Origin: Nelumbo lutea
Taxonomy: Eukaryota; Streptophyta; Magnoliopsida; Proteales; Nelumbonaceae
DNA: 64,000 bases
Assembly: GCA_022828595.1 (NCBI GenBank)
Contig: JAKGHH010000008.1
Span: forward strand, 25,536,378-25,600,377
Direction of reading: 5' to 3'
Shown: positions 1 to 11,599 of the stretch, piece after piece
Numbering within the stretch: position 1 is the first letter of the stretch
Layout: each line of letters opens with the position of its first letter
Notes under the pieces: generated by a model
What the model saw: only the letters and a program-made list of their open reading frames with translations
Told to the model about the DNA's origin: nothing
The model's database searches: none
Translations under genes and position numbers: made by a program

Positions 1-2
1 AG

Positions 3-2257
3 AAAATTAAAATCCTTAAAAGTGATAGGGGTGCTGAATACTTTAAAAATGAGTTTAATTCTTTTTGTGAAGAATTTGGAATAATACATCAGTGTTCTGC
101 TCCTTATACCCCTCAGCAGAATGGCCTGGCTAAAGGGAAAAATAGAACACTTACAGAAATGATAAACTGCATGTTGTTAAAAGCTAATGCACCCTTAAAA
201 GGGGGAAGCACTCCTAACAGCCTACCATTTACATAACAGAATTGTTTCTAGAGTTAACAACAAATGCCCATATGAATTATGGACAGGAAGAAAACCTACT
301 TTAGCATATGTAAAAGTGTGGGGGTGCTTAGCATATTATAGAGTTCCAGATCCTAAAAGAACCAAATTAGAACTCAGAGCTAAGAAAAGTATGTTTGTTG
401 GATATGCAGAACATAGCAAGGCCTATAGGCTTCTAGACTTAGAGTCCAATATAATAATTGAAACTAGAGATGTTGAATTCTTTGAAAATAAATTGTGTTC
501 TGAACCTGTAGAAAATGAATCCACAGGAAATGACAAAGAAACTCAGATCTCAATACCTGTTGATAATAATGAGACTGAAAGAAGAAATGACACAACTATA
601 ACACATACAATAGGACTTAGAAGAAGTCAAAGACAAAGAACAGAGAAACACTTAGGTTCATATTTTATCTCTACTTAGTCAATTGTATTTTTGGTTGAGG
701 CTGATAGAGAGAATATTTTAAATAAAATACCCATTGTCCTAAACATTGAAAATGATCCAAAAACCTATAGTGAGGCCATGACCTCTAGAGATGCTGCCTT
801 TTGGAAGGAAGCTATAAATGATGAAATTGATTCAATAATGTCAAATAACACACAGGTACTAGTAGATCTACCTCCAGGATCAAAACCAATAAAATGTAAA
901 TGGGTATTTAGAAGAAAATACAACACTGATGGAACTGTGCAAACTTTTAAGGCTAGATTGGTAGCCAAAGGATTTAGTCAAAAGGAAGGGATTGATTACT
1001 TTGACACCTATGCACCAATGGCTAGAACAACTTCTATTAGAACACTTATAGCATTAGCATCCATTTATCACTTATCTATTCACCAAATGGATGTTGAAAC
1101 TGCTTTTTTAAATGGTGATTTAAATGAAGAGGTTTACATGGAACAAGTAGAAGGATTTGTTCTTCCTGGAAACGAGAAGAAAGTCTGTAAACTGGTTAAA
1201 TCACTATATGGATTAAAACAAGCACCTAAACAGTGGCATGAGAAATTTGATTCTTGCATTCTAGCTTTTGGTTTTAAACATAATAGTGCTGATAGATGCA
1301 TCTACTAAAAAATCACTGAAAATTATGGAGTAATTGTGTGTCTTTATGTGGATGATATGCTTATTGTGGGTACAAATATGGTTGGCATAAATGAAACTAA
1401 AAACTACTTATCCTCTGTTTTCAAGATGAAAGATTTAGGAGAAGTAGATACCATCTTGGGAATAAAAGTTAAAAAGCATAGTAGGGGCTATGCACTAAGC
1501 CAATCACATTATATTGAGAAAGTACTTGAGAAATTTAAGCATTTAGGTTTTAAAGAATATAGCACCCCATATGATTCTAGTATAAAACTAGTAGAAAATA
1601 CTAGTAGATAAATTGCACAACTTGAGTATGCTAATGCAGTAGGGAGCTTGATGTATGTTATGCTTTGTACCAGACCTGATATTGCATTTGCAATAAGTAA
1701 ACTCAGTCGGTTTACAAGTAATCCCAGTGCAGAGCACTAGAAGGCAATTGGGAGAGTTCTTGAGTGTCTCAAGAGAACCTTGGAACTTGGCTTGTTTTAT
1801 TGTGATTATCCAGCTGTACTAGAAGGGTACACTGATGCAAGTTGGATTACCGGTAATGGAGAATAGACAAACTTGTATATCTCACTCGACCATGGAATCC
1901 GAATTCATAGCCTTAGCGGCTGCTGGAAAAGAGGCTAAATGGATTAGGAATTTATTATTGGATATAAAACTTTGGCCTAGTCCTATGCCTCCGATTTCCA
2001 TTTATTGTGATAGTGAGGCAACTCTGTCAAGGGCCTACAGTGGTACCTACAATGGTAAGTCCAAACATATAAGTCTGAGACATGAATTTGTTAGGCAACT
2101 GATTCAAGATAGAGTCATCATTATAACCTATGTGAGGTCAAGTAAAAACTTGGTTGATCCTCTTACCAAGGGTTTAGCCAGAGAATTGGTAAGAATGACA
2201 ACCAAAGAGATGAGATTAACCCTTTACTTAGTCACCTGTAATGGTAACCCAACCTGA
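3..2257 (+). pseudogene. Decayed copia pol: integrase end, reverse transcriptase, RNase H
   Basis: The integrase core continues from upstream; SDRGAEYF and TPQQNGLAKGKNRTL are readable at about 24-160. A frameshift near 210-235 moves the frame to HLHNRIVSRVNN and the integrase C-terminus (316-678), which ends in a TAG. The reverse transcriptase reads from 691 (KCKWVFRRK, FKARLVAKGFSQKEGIDY) to a TAA at 1306-1308. It resumes at 1336 with the catalytic YVDDM motif. RNase H is recognisable by YTDASW near 1830, followed by a frameshift, and by STMESEFIALAAAGKEAKW and SKHISLRHEFV to 2257. At least three stops and two frameshifts rule out a functional polyprotein. The sequence is Ty1/copia type by motif content; the lineage was not resolved. 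Confidence 0.85.
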
Positions 2258-2778
2258 ACTGAAAAGCCACCAGTATTGGGTTTAATGGGTAACAACAAGT
2301 TACAGCAATGTGATTGTTAGCACTAACATTGAGAAATTTCCCATCACAACATAAACAGTGTTGTCCGTTATGATGAGAGGTTGAGATAAACTCTTAATGA
2401 AGTTCTGAAATGTGTCAAATAACGGAGCACATAGTGGAACTTCACCAATGTGAACATAGAAGTGGTGTCGCTTCTCATGAGGGTTTGGGTTTGCTCTCGG
2501 GATTGTTCATGAAACCAGGAAAGAAGCACATGGCCATAACAATGCTGAGCAAAATTTGAAACTCTTGTAAAGACTGAACATTTTTATGTGTATAGGTGTC
2601 TCCTGTCTGTCTTGAGAGTAGTTGGTTTAAGGTCTTACCACCAATAACTTTGACAAGGCTCTGAGATAATTATACTAACAAGAGGTTTAAGTTGATAAAC
2701 ACTTTTTGTATGCATAACTGTGTCATAGTAGTTTGGATTGAGAGAGAACAATGTAATTGATCAATCAATGTGGGGGAT

Positions 2779-3619
2779 TGTTGGATTTTAACCTCATAAG
2801 AGATTAAATCCAATGGGTTTGATTGGTCAATTACATGAGAAATTGCACCTGTACACTTGGTTGAAAAATCAGTTTTTCTCTTACAAAAAAAAAAAAAAAA
2901 AAACTCAGTTTTGAACTTGTCCCACATTGGATAATTACAAGGTTTGTTTTCAGTATTCAGTATTTCAATAGGAACTGATTTACACTCTTTAGAATTAATA
3001 GAGGAGAGTATGGGGATTCGATACCACGCAACGCGTGCGCATGCCTGTGTGCGCGTGTGTGTGGCGCAATGAGGCGCTTTAGAGGTGATACAAAGCTAAC
3101 AGTAATGGCACTAATCTCATCTACCTCAGATTTCTTCAAATTTCTCTCCCTCTCTCTCTCCTCTCTCTCTCTCCCTCTCCCCCTATCTTTCTTCTTACCC
3201 TTCCGAGTGAGAGGTGATACAAAGCTAACGCACATCTGGTGTTTTTCTCATCAAAAGCCAGGCTGACATCACCGTAGACGAAAAATGGTGACACCGACTG
3301 GTGTTTTTCTCGTAGCCGACATCCAGTATGGTGGGTCGATAATATCACCATGGCCGACATCCTTGAACCACCATACACAGATCTGGTGTTTTTCTTGTCC
3401 ATATCCGATGACACTGACTTCGTCGTAGCCGACATCCACTGACTCTTGACTTCACATTCAAAGAACCACCATCTACATTAATTTTAAGAAAATTTATAGG
3501 TGGGGGAGTCCATCGACTCAATGGGCCAGGAGTGCTAATGGAACTCTTAACAACTGGCTAGTGGTGGGAACAAATCTGTTGGGTTTAGGGTCCACACAAG
3601 TCGATCCCTAGCTCCAACA
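2779..3619 (+). repeat. 3' LTR of the copia element
   Basis: It starts TGTTGG right after a purine tract and ends CCAACA, giving the terminal inverted repeat expected of an LTR; length 841 bp. Inside are an A-run (2885-2902), a CT-rich stretch (3145-3185) and several diverged direct repeats. One, gtgatacaaagctaac, occurs near 3085 and 3211. Another, ctggtgtttttct, occurs near 3236, 3298 and 3383. The right boundary rests only on the CCAACA end because the partner LTR is outside the window. Confidence 0.6.
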
Positions 3620-4439
3620 ATCTGAGACTATAATGGAATCATGGATATAATTGTCACGGTGTGAGGGTCAAAGAAGAGGTTTAGTTCATCAGTTTTCCAA
3701 CTACCAGTAATGAGGGAATCCACTGTGGTTTGAGAGTCTAAATCCACCACTTGTTGAAGTTCTACGGGATGAAGTAGCCAAGGTTCATGGAGGATTCGCA
3801 CCTCATTCCCATCCCCAATTAAATAACGATCTCTTAAGCGAAGCTAATCTTTGCAACCGGCCACGTTGACCCAAATCTTTACAATGGAGGATAGAAGAGA
3901 TTCTTAGGGTTGTTAGTGAGAACATAGAAATAGATCCGGAGGTTCTGCAAGATTTGGAGCCAAAATTCCGAGTGGTTCTTGCTGAGTTCGTGGTGTTAGA
4001 CAAATTGCTGTTCTGTCGGGAATTCCGAGTGGTTTTTGCAATCATTCACGCCACTGCACTTTGGATTTTTATCCTCCAAATCTGTTAGTGTATCATGAAC
4101 AGTGCACTCTGGATTTCTATCGGGAAGATGGATGGTGTTTTTCTTATTCAAAGGTAATATGGAGATTAAAAAAATATTGTAACAGTTTATTTGAAGACTA
4201 ACGGAAGGGAGTCTTTGTCTCACAGTCATAATATAAAGGGGGTATTTGTTATAAAACAAAGTACAGAGGGGGGTCTTTCACATACCCCATAGTGTAGGGG
4301 GATTTTTGTAATTTGCTATAATATTTATTTATTTAACAAATCATAATATTTTTTTTATGAATAGAATAATATTTTATTTAATATTATTTTTATTATTTAT
4401 AATACTATCAAATAATCTACTTTTAAAGATAAAATGATA
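3620..4439. other. Intergenic AT-rich DNA, no gene seen
   Basis: Short open frames occur on both strands but none carries a recognisable domain. The last 200 bases are almost pure A/T. A short direct repeat (ggaattccgagtggtt-like) occurs near 3965 and 4018. Confidence 0.5.
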
Positions 4440-4876
4440 AAGTTTACAATTTCATATGCTAGAGAATTGCTCGAACTCAAATGATCTTTATCTTTTTTAG
4501 AGCCTTTAAAAAATAGAAAATAATTTCTTCTTTTTAGATTTTAGACCTGAACTATAGCTTTTTGACTTTTCAAACAACAAACTCCAGCCACCTCATTCTC
4601 TTATATAGGATTTTGAAGTGTTTGCAAGTGAAACCTATACTTCTTACCATTTACCAATATAAGTTTTTCATTTTTTAGTTTTTGGGTAAATAATATAAGT
4701 TCTTTTTTTATTATTAAAAAATATTTTATCCACCAAAAGCAAAGTAAGAAGTTGTTTTCTTCATCCATCGGAACTGTTACCAAATGGAATCTATTCGAGA
4801 TGTCCACTGTTTGGGGCTGCTTGGGGTGTAAGTAGAAAAAGTACTTTTAATTTTGCTTATGAACGTTGAATCGAAG

Positions 4877-4950
4877 CGACCACAGTGGGAGTCGAACCCA
4901 CGACCTTTTGATCCGAAGTCAAACGCGCTAATCCACTGCGCTATGCGGTC
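4877..4950 (-). tRNA. tRNA-Arg (anticodon UCG), copy A
   Basis: The reverse complement folds as a 74-nt tRNA with discriminator base. The acceptor stem is GACCGCA/TGTGGTC, the D arm GCGC/GCGC, the anticodon stem TTTGA/TCAAA, and the T arm GTGGG-TTCGACT-CCCAC. The loop CTTCGGA places anticodon TCG, reading CGA arginine codons. There is no intron and no encoded CCA, as usual for a plant nuclear tRNA gene. A-box (TAGCGCAGTGG) and B-box (GGTTCGACTCC) promoters are intact. CAA motifs sit just upstream and a T5 run (Pol III terminator) about 40 bp downstream. Confidence 0.95.
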
Positions 4951-5856
4951 TTGTTGATGTTTCTTCTTGCAAATTTGGTAACTATTCTTTTGTTTTGATA
5001 AGTCTTGTCATTTTTCCATTTTATGTCTGTTTGGTTGTAGTGCAAATTTATTTTCATCAGTAGTATGAATGTGTAAATGTAAAAATGCAAATTCTTATTT
5101 AATTATTTTTGGATTATACTCTATTCTTATTTATGTCTTAATTACTTCATTTGTACTGCAATCAAATGAAATAAGCTAAAATTTGAAAAAAAAAAGTTAA
5201 AATTTATATTCAAATAATTTGCAACTGCCATGGTTTTGCACCAGTATAAATTTATTTGCATTACAACCAAACACAAAGTGTTTTGGATTATTTACCTCCT
5301 TCACTAAATGATGATAATCGCAAATTTGCAGAAGATAGTCTTACGCTATATTGGTGATGACAAGGGCTTTAAACTGAGTCTTAACAGTACTGTCATCTTA
5401 CATAACCTATAACCTGTCTTTGATAGTTTTGGCTAACGTTTTGAAATATAAGTTACCTTGATAAACTATATCCTTATCAATTATTTATCACCCCTATTGT
5501 TTTTGACAATTTTGACTAGCTCTAACCCTATTACTAACATTCATTAATGTTATGTCAAAATTTATATACATGTGACACCATATGACATATAAAATGATTT
5601 AAAATCTCAATATTATCCCTCGTCCCTCGTTCCTCTTCTGTAAGTCAGGTAAGAATCACCGCCCATGATTGGAACCTCTTCATAGATAACACGTTAACTG
5701 CCACCGGTTACCATTAGATCCAAATTTGTCGTTGCAACGGCGATGATGATACAAGCAAAGGGAGAGAGGAAAAATGGGATGGAGAGAGAGATGGAAGGTG
5801 GAGGGGGTTATTGTTGCTACTCTCGTGCTGGGTAGTTCTAGCATATCTACCTCTAG

Positions 5857-6003
<147 letters not shown>

Positions 6004-6019
6004 TGATGTGATCGATCCC

Positions 6020-6232
6020 AATGTTTTCAAAACTGGACCAAACTGAACAGTCAAACCAAAAAATCTTCTTGGAATGGTTCCGTTTAACCCCAAAACTGCT
6101 TTTTGACAAAAAACCGTTGATTTGGTCAATGAACCATTGACCTAGATAGTTGGGCCGTCGAACCATTCAACCCAAGAGTGGGCTGCCTGTTCAGACTGTT
6201 TGACCCGGGAACTAGACTCCAGAATGGTTTCC
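6020..6232. mobile_element. About 212-bp segment present only in duplication copy A (MITE-like)
   Basis: Copy B reads straight from gatcgatccc to the ttctggttttaaaa block. Copy A has about 212 extra bases there, starting with ttttcaaaactgg and adjoining ccattccggttttaaaat. These two ends are roughly inverted relative to each other, which suggests a small inverted-repeat element. A deletion in copy B is equally possible because part of the right end is still present in B. Confidence 0.4.
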
Positions 6233-6321
6233 TATCCATTCCGGTTTTAAAATCCTTAGTTAACCCACCGTCCTGGGCATATGTTTGGATCCTCTCCTTA
6301 TAGCTTGATGAACACAATTGG

Positions 6322-6617
6322 TTATGACAAGATGACTTATTCATCTTTTCTGGGTTTTGGGTGTCGGTAGCAGAACCAATACAAGCAGAAGGAGTTGATG
6401 AGGGTAAAGGTGGAGGGGTATTTGGGGCTAAAAGCGGTGAACACGGTGGATTGTGAAGGTTGGAAGCAGGTTTTATTTTGAAAATTTGAGAAATAATAGA
6501 GGATAAATTTGACATTTTACTTATTTAATGATGATGACAATTCTCAGAAAACCTAAGGGTATTTTAAGAGTACTTTAAGAAATTTGCCCAAATATATATA
6601 AAGTGTCTTTTGTTCCT
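6322..6617. other. Intergenic, no gene seen
   Basis: Nothing recognisable. A minus-strand open frame at 6126-6515 is proline-rich, low in complexity and without a domain. Confidence 0.4.
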
Positions 6618-6772
6618 TTATAAACCAAATTGGAATCTACTCTTCATACTGACACCTACATCTCACCGTGTATTAAGAACATCTCTCCTGAATAATAAAT
6701 ACAAGTACAGGAGATGTTACCGATGTACAATCAGCACATTCTATGAAGAGTAGATCTGCACTCTTATAAACC
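6618..6772. mobile_element. Small foldback MITE with 9-bp target duplication
   Basis: The inverted ends atctactcttcata (6635-6648) and tatgaagagtagat (6742-6755) are perfect complements. A second inner pair (aacatctc near 6679, gagatgtt near 6711) deepens the hairpin. The 9-bp direct repeat ttataaacc flanks it (6618-6626 and 6764-6772). A 9-bp duplication is typical of Mutator-like elements, but the family assignment is inference. Confidence 0.5.
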
Positions 6773-7156
6773 GTTGTTCATGTCAGAACTGCCAGCATGT
6801 TGATAGTTAAAAAGCCACCTAAGATGGTCCGTGGCCATGAGCTGAGTCGGTGGTTCAAAATGCTAACTGCTGGCTTAACTTGTTTTTCTTATACTAATAA
6901 AAAAAAAGGGTTATTAATTATCGAAAGACTCCCTTTTCTGTTAAAATGGTGTCAATTTGCAAGATATTACAACGATCGGCTTATGTTCAATTCTATAAAC
7001 TTCAAAGATGGGCTCATTTATTCACCCAAAATTCCTCAGACTGTATTCTGTACAACTGTATCTTGTATTTGAAATTCAAATTTCATACAATACTTGTATT
7101 TTAATATAGACGAATGAAAGTGATTATTGAGTTCTTTTCAATCCTCAAATCTAAGT

Positions 7157-7168
7157 TGGTATCAGAGC
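7157..7168 (+). other. Primer binding site (initiator tRNA-Met)
   Basis: tggtatcagagc matches the complement of the initiator Met tRNA 3' end used by most plant copia elements. It lies between the putative LTR and the gag start. Confidence 0.75.
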
Positions 7169-7187
7169 ATCCGATCCAAAATTTTCC

Positions 7188-7957
7188 ATGGCTCAAAACT
7201 CAACCCCCTCTAGTACCTCTCAGAATAACCAATATGCAAGAGAGCTTAATCCAACAATCACTTTGCTACCCGGTAACATCTCTCATTATTTTCCTATAAG
7301 ACTCAATGGGAGCAACTATAATCTTTGGAAGGCTCAGTTTCTTCCTATCTTCAGAGCTCACTCCCTCATGGGATATGCTGATTGCACGTTCAAAGCTCCA
7401 CCCGAACATGTCACACAAAAGCGTACCGCATCAACCAATTCAACTGTGGAAGTCAACAAAGATTATGTTGCTTGGTATCAACAGGATCAAATGATCCTAA
7501 GTTGGATAATAGGATCTCTTACTGAGATGGTCATGTAGTAAGTGCTTCATCATTGTATGAAACTTGGTCCATTCTACAGTGGACCTTCTCATGTTGCTCT
7601 CGCGCCAGAGTTCAGTAGTTACGGTATCAACTCAACACCATCAACAAGGGAATGAAGACCAATACCGAATACATACAGAGTATCTGCTCCATTGCAGTTT
7701 CAGTACTAGCCATTGATCAACCCCTCAATAGTGGTGATCTAGTCCTCGTTGTTCTCAGTGGCCTGGGGCCTGAGTATAGCCCGTTTGTGGAACCAATGAC
7801 CTTTGAAGATCTTCATGGGCTTCTTCTTAGCCAAGAAATTAGGCTTGGAGATCTAACCTCCACTTGAGTGGACCTGCACTCTCCTACTGTTAATGCTGTC
7901 ACAAAACAACCCACTCCTCTAGACAAAAAATCTAACCAACAACATCGTGGTGGTAGA
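7188..7957 (+). pseudogene. Copia gag fragment
   Basis: Starts MAQNSTPSSTSQNN. It has the gag signature FPIRLNGSNYNLWKAQFLPI and DQMILSWIIGSLT, then a TAG at 7536-7538. The frame is restored downstream (MKTNTEYIQSICSIA, LVVLSGLGPEYSPFVEPM, LHGLLLSQEIRL), with a second stop at 7865. The sequence breaks off in the glutamine/arginine-rich region (NQQHRGG) before any zinc knuckle. It matches the gag-polypeptide family of copia elements; it is not functional. Confidence 0.75.
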
Positions 7958-8204
7958 ATTTGGATAGTTTGTCTGTCCCGTCCAATACATTTCGAACACA
8001 TCATCTTCGCCGAGGGAATTTGAAAATAATGGAAAATGGATGCTAACAGTACTATGGGCTTCATTCTTTATCAAATATGCTTAACCCTTCGGATCCACTT
8101 TCTCTTCCCATCCCTGAATACCGCATTAGAGTTCTCTTCTTCTCCCTCCCCTCTCCACCCACCGTCCCTTTGCTGCTGCAGCCGCCGATAGTTCCATCTG
8201 TGCC

Positions 8205-8790
8205 AATTCAAGTTTTTTCTCTTCCCACCGACACGTTGTTGTACTCTGGCCACATCAAGAACCATCCTCGCCGCTGCAAGCCGCTTCAAGTTTCTCTCAC
8301 ATGGTTCTTTTCTCTCCCCACCGACATGATGCTATACTGCGGCCACATCAAGAACCCTCCTCATCGCTGCAAGCCACTTCAAGTTTCTCTCACGCGGTTC
8401 TTCTCTCTCCCCACATACACGTTGTTGTACTCCGACCACATCTAGAACCCTCCTCCCTACTGCAAACCGCTTCAAGTTTCTCTCACGCGATTCTTCTCTC
8501 TCTCTCTCTCTCTCTCTTTCCCTATTGACACGTTGTTGTACTCTGACCACATCAATAACCCTCCTCGCCGCTGTAAGCCGCTTCAAGTTTCTTTCTCGTG
8601 GTTCTTCTCTCTCCCCACTGACACATTGTTGTACTTCGACCACATTAGGAACCCTCCTCTCCTCACCGCTGCAAGCCACTTCAATTTTCTCTCTTGTAGT
8701 TCTTCTCTCTCTCTCTCTCTCTCTCTCCATCGACACACTGTTGTACTCTGGCTACATCAGGAACCCTCCTTGCCACTGCAACCCTCGTCG
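8205..8790 (+). repeat. 93-bp minisatellite, about six copies, CT-rich
   Basis: The block cttcaagtttctctcac recurs at 8284, 8377 and 8470 (exact 93-bp spacing). Variants follow at 8581 and 8679, with a diverged first copy near 8207. The larger 111-bp step is caused by a (TC)n expansion at 8492-8518; another (TC)n lies at 8703-8726. Each unit also carries caccgacacgttgttgtact and ccacatcaagaaccctcctc. Because 93 is a multiple of three, open frames run through several units, but no family resembles the product. Confidence 0.85.
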
Positions 8791-9204
8791 GTGCTGTATT
8801 CCGGCCAACTCCATAACCCTACCTTGCCCCCGCCAATCTCGTGGTTCTTATTTCAGCCACTTTAGGTCTTTCTACTTTTGATTTAATATATTGTGTTGTA
8901 ATCGTTGTTCTAAACATGCAACCCACTTCAGGTTTATTTACATGTTGTATTCTTCTGATTAATGTGATTTAATCTATCCTAGAAAGAAAAACTAATAAAA
9001 ACAAGGAAGAAAAATGACAGGGGTAGATGGATAACATAGGTTGACACTCAACGTGTTGTTGGATAAAATAGTTTCAATGGGGAAAGATTCTTGGTAGGTG
9101 AAGGGGGAAGAAATGTTGGATAAAATAGTTTGGAGGCTAAGATGAGTCAGCCTATAGCTTGCGGCTGAATTCTTGAGGGAGTAATCAAATCATTCTCAAA
9201 TTGA

Positions 9205-9470
9205 TGAAGGTTCGGCATAGGAATCCCAAGATGTTGTTTGCGATATTGAAGTCACTAAAAATGAAGGGGAGTTTACTATAATTGCAGGTGAGGTGTAGAA
9301 TGCGGAGGTGATGGTAGGTGGATTTGGTGAATCTGCCAGAAGTAGTAGTATTTTGGACTTGGTGAAGAAAGAAGTGGAGAATAAGAAGTTGGGACCATTC
9401 TTTAATAATAAAAAATTAATGCTTTTGGAGTTGAGAATTAATGCCATGTTTCAAATATTTTTGTTTCCAT
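9205..9470 (+). pseudogene. Coding-looking fragment of unknown origin
   Basis: Across small interruptions the plus strand reads DIEVTKNEGEFTIIAGEV, then a stop, then AEVMVGGFGESARSSSILDL and VKKEVENKKLGPFFNNKK. This acidic, serine-rich composition looks like ordinary plant coding sequence, but I do not recognise the family. It has no intact start and one in-frame stop, so a gene relic or a lone exon is most likely. Confidence 0.3.
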
Positions 9471-11165
9471 TTGTTTTGCAAATTGTCACATCAATAAAAA
9501 TTAAAACATGTTCTTGAACTATAATTGTTTATTTTTTGTTTATTTCAGTTAAGTTGTAAATAGACCACCTCTAGTCCTTTTCCTTACAGTCAGCTTATGT
9601 CCATCCAGCACATGAGTCTCCCATATTAATAAATTAAATCTATGGTTGCTTGTATACATTATGCTGGATCGAGCCCTTTATGCACTTGGTGATTCATTTT
9701 CAGTTGATCATCTTTAATTGTTTATTTCTCTCTTTATTACGTTTTATATTGACTTAGATAAGGGGACAAATTTTATCTAAACCAATTTAGTTTCTAAAAC
9801 ATTGATTTGAATGACTGATGTGGGTGTTATTAAGATAGCTATCAAGTTGAGTTAAGATCTCTGTATTTTTTCTTTGTTATTTCTTTATTATTATTATTTT
9901 TTTCACTTTTATAATTAGGTTAATTTATTCTTTTAGTCAATCACTCTTCTCAATTTGGTTCCGTATCTTGTGAGAACACCTCGATATCTTGAATGGCCAT
10001 TCCTCACCTTTTTTTTTTTTTTTATTAACTTCATTATATTTGTATATATTCTACTCACGACCAAGATGAACTCCAGTGAATTGAGTCTCATACTGATGGC
10101 TACCTCCGTGGTCACCATTCATTCTTGCCAAATACTCAATGAGCTGAACCATCCCAATCTCTAGAGGTTGAACCCAAGTTATTTGATTCTATTCCTACGT
10201 CTGAAAGATAATTGAATGTCTAAAATAAGAAGATTAGTAAAAGAAAATAGACCAATCCTCATGCTAATCCCAATCTCAAATATAACAAACATAACAAACA
10301 ACATATTTGAAAATTTGTCAATGGAATGAATAACAACATGATAAGTAAGACAACACAAAGGCAATCCAAAAGGCCCCATCTGATGAACATTCTGATTTGG
10401 ATATCTATATATAACTATATAGAGAGAGAGGCTACTAATTTTATTTCTCATTTGTTAGCTCATGTACTAACATGTTTGGGTAGTACAACCAAACCCTACA
10501 TGGTTCTCAATTGTACTTAGAGATTTATCATTTGTCATTTGAGTAAGGATTAGCTAGACACAATAGCTTTAATGGGTTGTGAAACCAATGATAAAGTCCT
10601 CATGCCAATCAGATAAAAAATTCATGATTTAAAGGCATGATACCGTGACACCCATGTAGGAGCTCGCATTGTATATCCTATTGTTTCTTTCGCTCTTGAA
10701 ATAGCTCCACTTTTGTTTACCAAAAACGATGTTTTGTACTCCAACTAGATTTGGAATTCTTGTTCTTCCTCTTGTTTTCCACTATCACCTATTTTTTATT
10801 AGAACCATTTTTTCTTTGGAAGTATCTCCAACTAGATTCTAATAACATAATCACCTTTCTTTGTGAGAGTGGTTACATGACCAAAAATCTTTTCTAGACT
10901 AAATAGGAATTATACATTTTCATTGATCCCAATCTCTTGATCACCCCAACACCATTGATTCACTATAGGCCAAAGAAAATTTCGCCTTTCATCACTGAAA
11001 AATGTTGACAATATTGGATTGCTATTCACCTCAAAAAGAACCTTTTCCAAGATATTTCAATCAATAAACGCTCCAAATTAGGTAAACTGATATTGAGATT
11101 TGTTAATTGTTAAATAAGATTTGCAAATATCGTTGCAATTCTATCAACTTACTAGTAGGCAACAA
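9471..11165. other. Intergenic AT-rich DNA, no gene seen
   Basis: Only short open frames without domains. It contains T-runs (about 10009-10023) and a short agagagagag stretch near 10423. Confidence 0.4.
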
Positions 11166-11599
11166 TGAGATTAGCATTTTCTTAGGTGGTGTTTGATAAC
11201 ACTTTTCAAACATCTAAGGTCTGAAAATTTTGCTTTTCAAACCCCATTGGTACTTGGGTTTAGGTCTAATTAGAGGATCTAAAACACACTCAAATCTAAA
11301 ATGGCAAGATCTGGTTTCATGTCTTACCAAAATCAGATGCCTTTCAGACATGATAAAATGACATCAATGTGCTCATTTAATAATAAATTGTTTATTAATA
11401 ATGATAATAATAATCTAATTAATATGGTTTAATTATAATAAATCAATATTGTTATAAATATTTAGTATTAAATAATAAATATTATTATTTTTTTATTTAA
11501 ATAAACAATAATATCAGTGATAATATTTATTTAACAACATTAGTAATAATAATTGTTATTATCGTAAAATGATAAATGATATCATTTTAATGTAAACAA

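Larger units (their letters stand above)
1..3619 (+). mobile_element. Ty1/copia LTR retrotransposon, 3' part (5' end lies outside the window)
   Basis: The order integrase end, reverse transcriptase, RNase H, untranslated spacer, purine-rich tract and 3' LTR is that of a copia element. The purine tract (tgggggat, 2771-2778) directly precedes the LTR start TGTTGG. The element enters the window inside integrase, so the 5' LTR, gag and protease are not visible and no target duplication can be checked. Several stops and frameshifts show it is dead. Positions 2258-2778 are the untranslated region between pol and the LTR. Confidence 0.85.
6799..7957 (+). mobile_element. Truncated Ty1/copia element (5' LTR, primer site, gag)
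   Basis: A putative 5' LTR of about 350 bp starts TGTTGATAG at 6799 and ends near 7147. The primer binding site tggtatcagagc (7157-7168), complementary to initiator tRNA-Met, follows it, and then gag. The element stops abruptly in gag at about 7957. No protease, pol or 3' LTR follows, so it is a truncated relic. The LTR borders are approximate because the second LTR is missing. Confidence 0.65.

Noticed and set aside
3057..3435. Overlapping open frames rich in Arg/Glu or Leu/Ser
   Set aside because: Produced by the CT-rich tract inside the copia LTR.
8077..8881. Several 70-134-residue open frames on both strands
   Set aside because: They are readings of the 93-bp minisatellite and its CT runs; no domain, and they appear in multiple frames at once.
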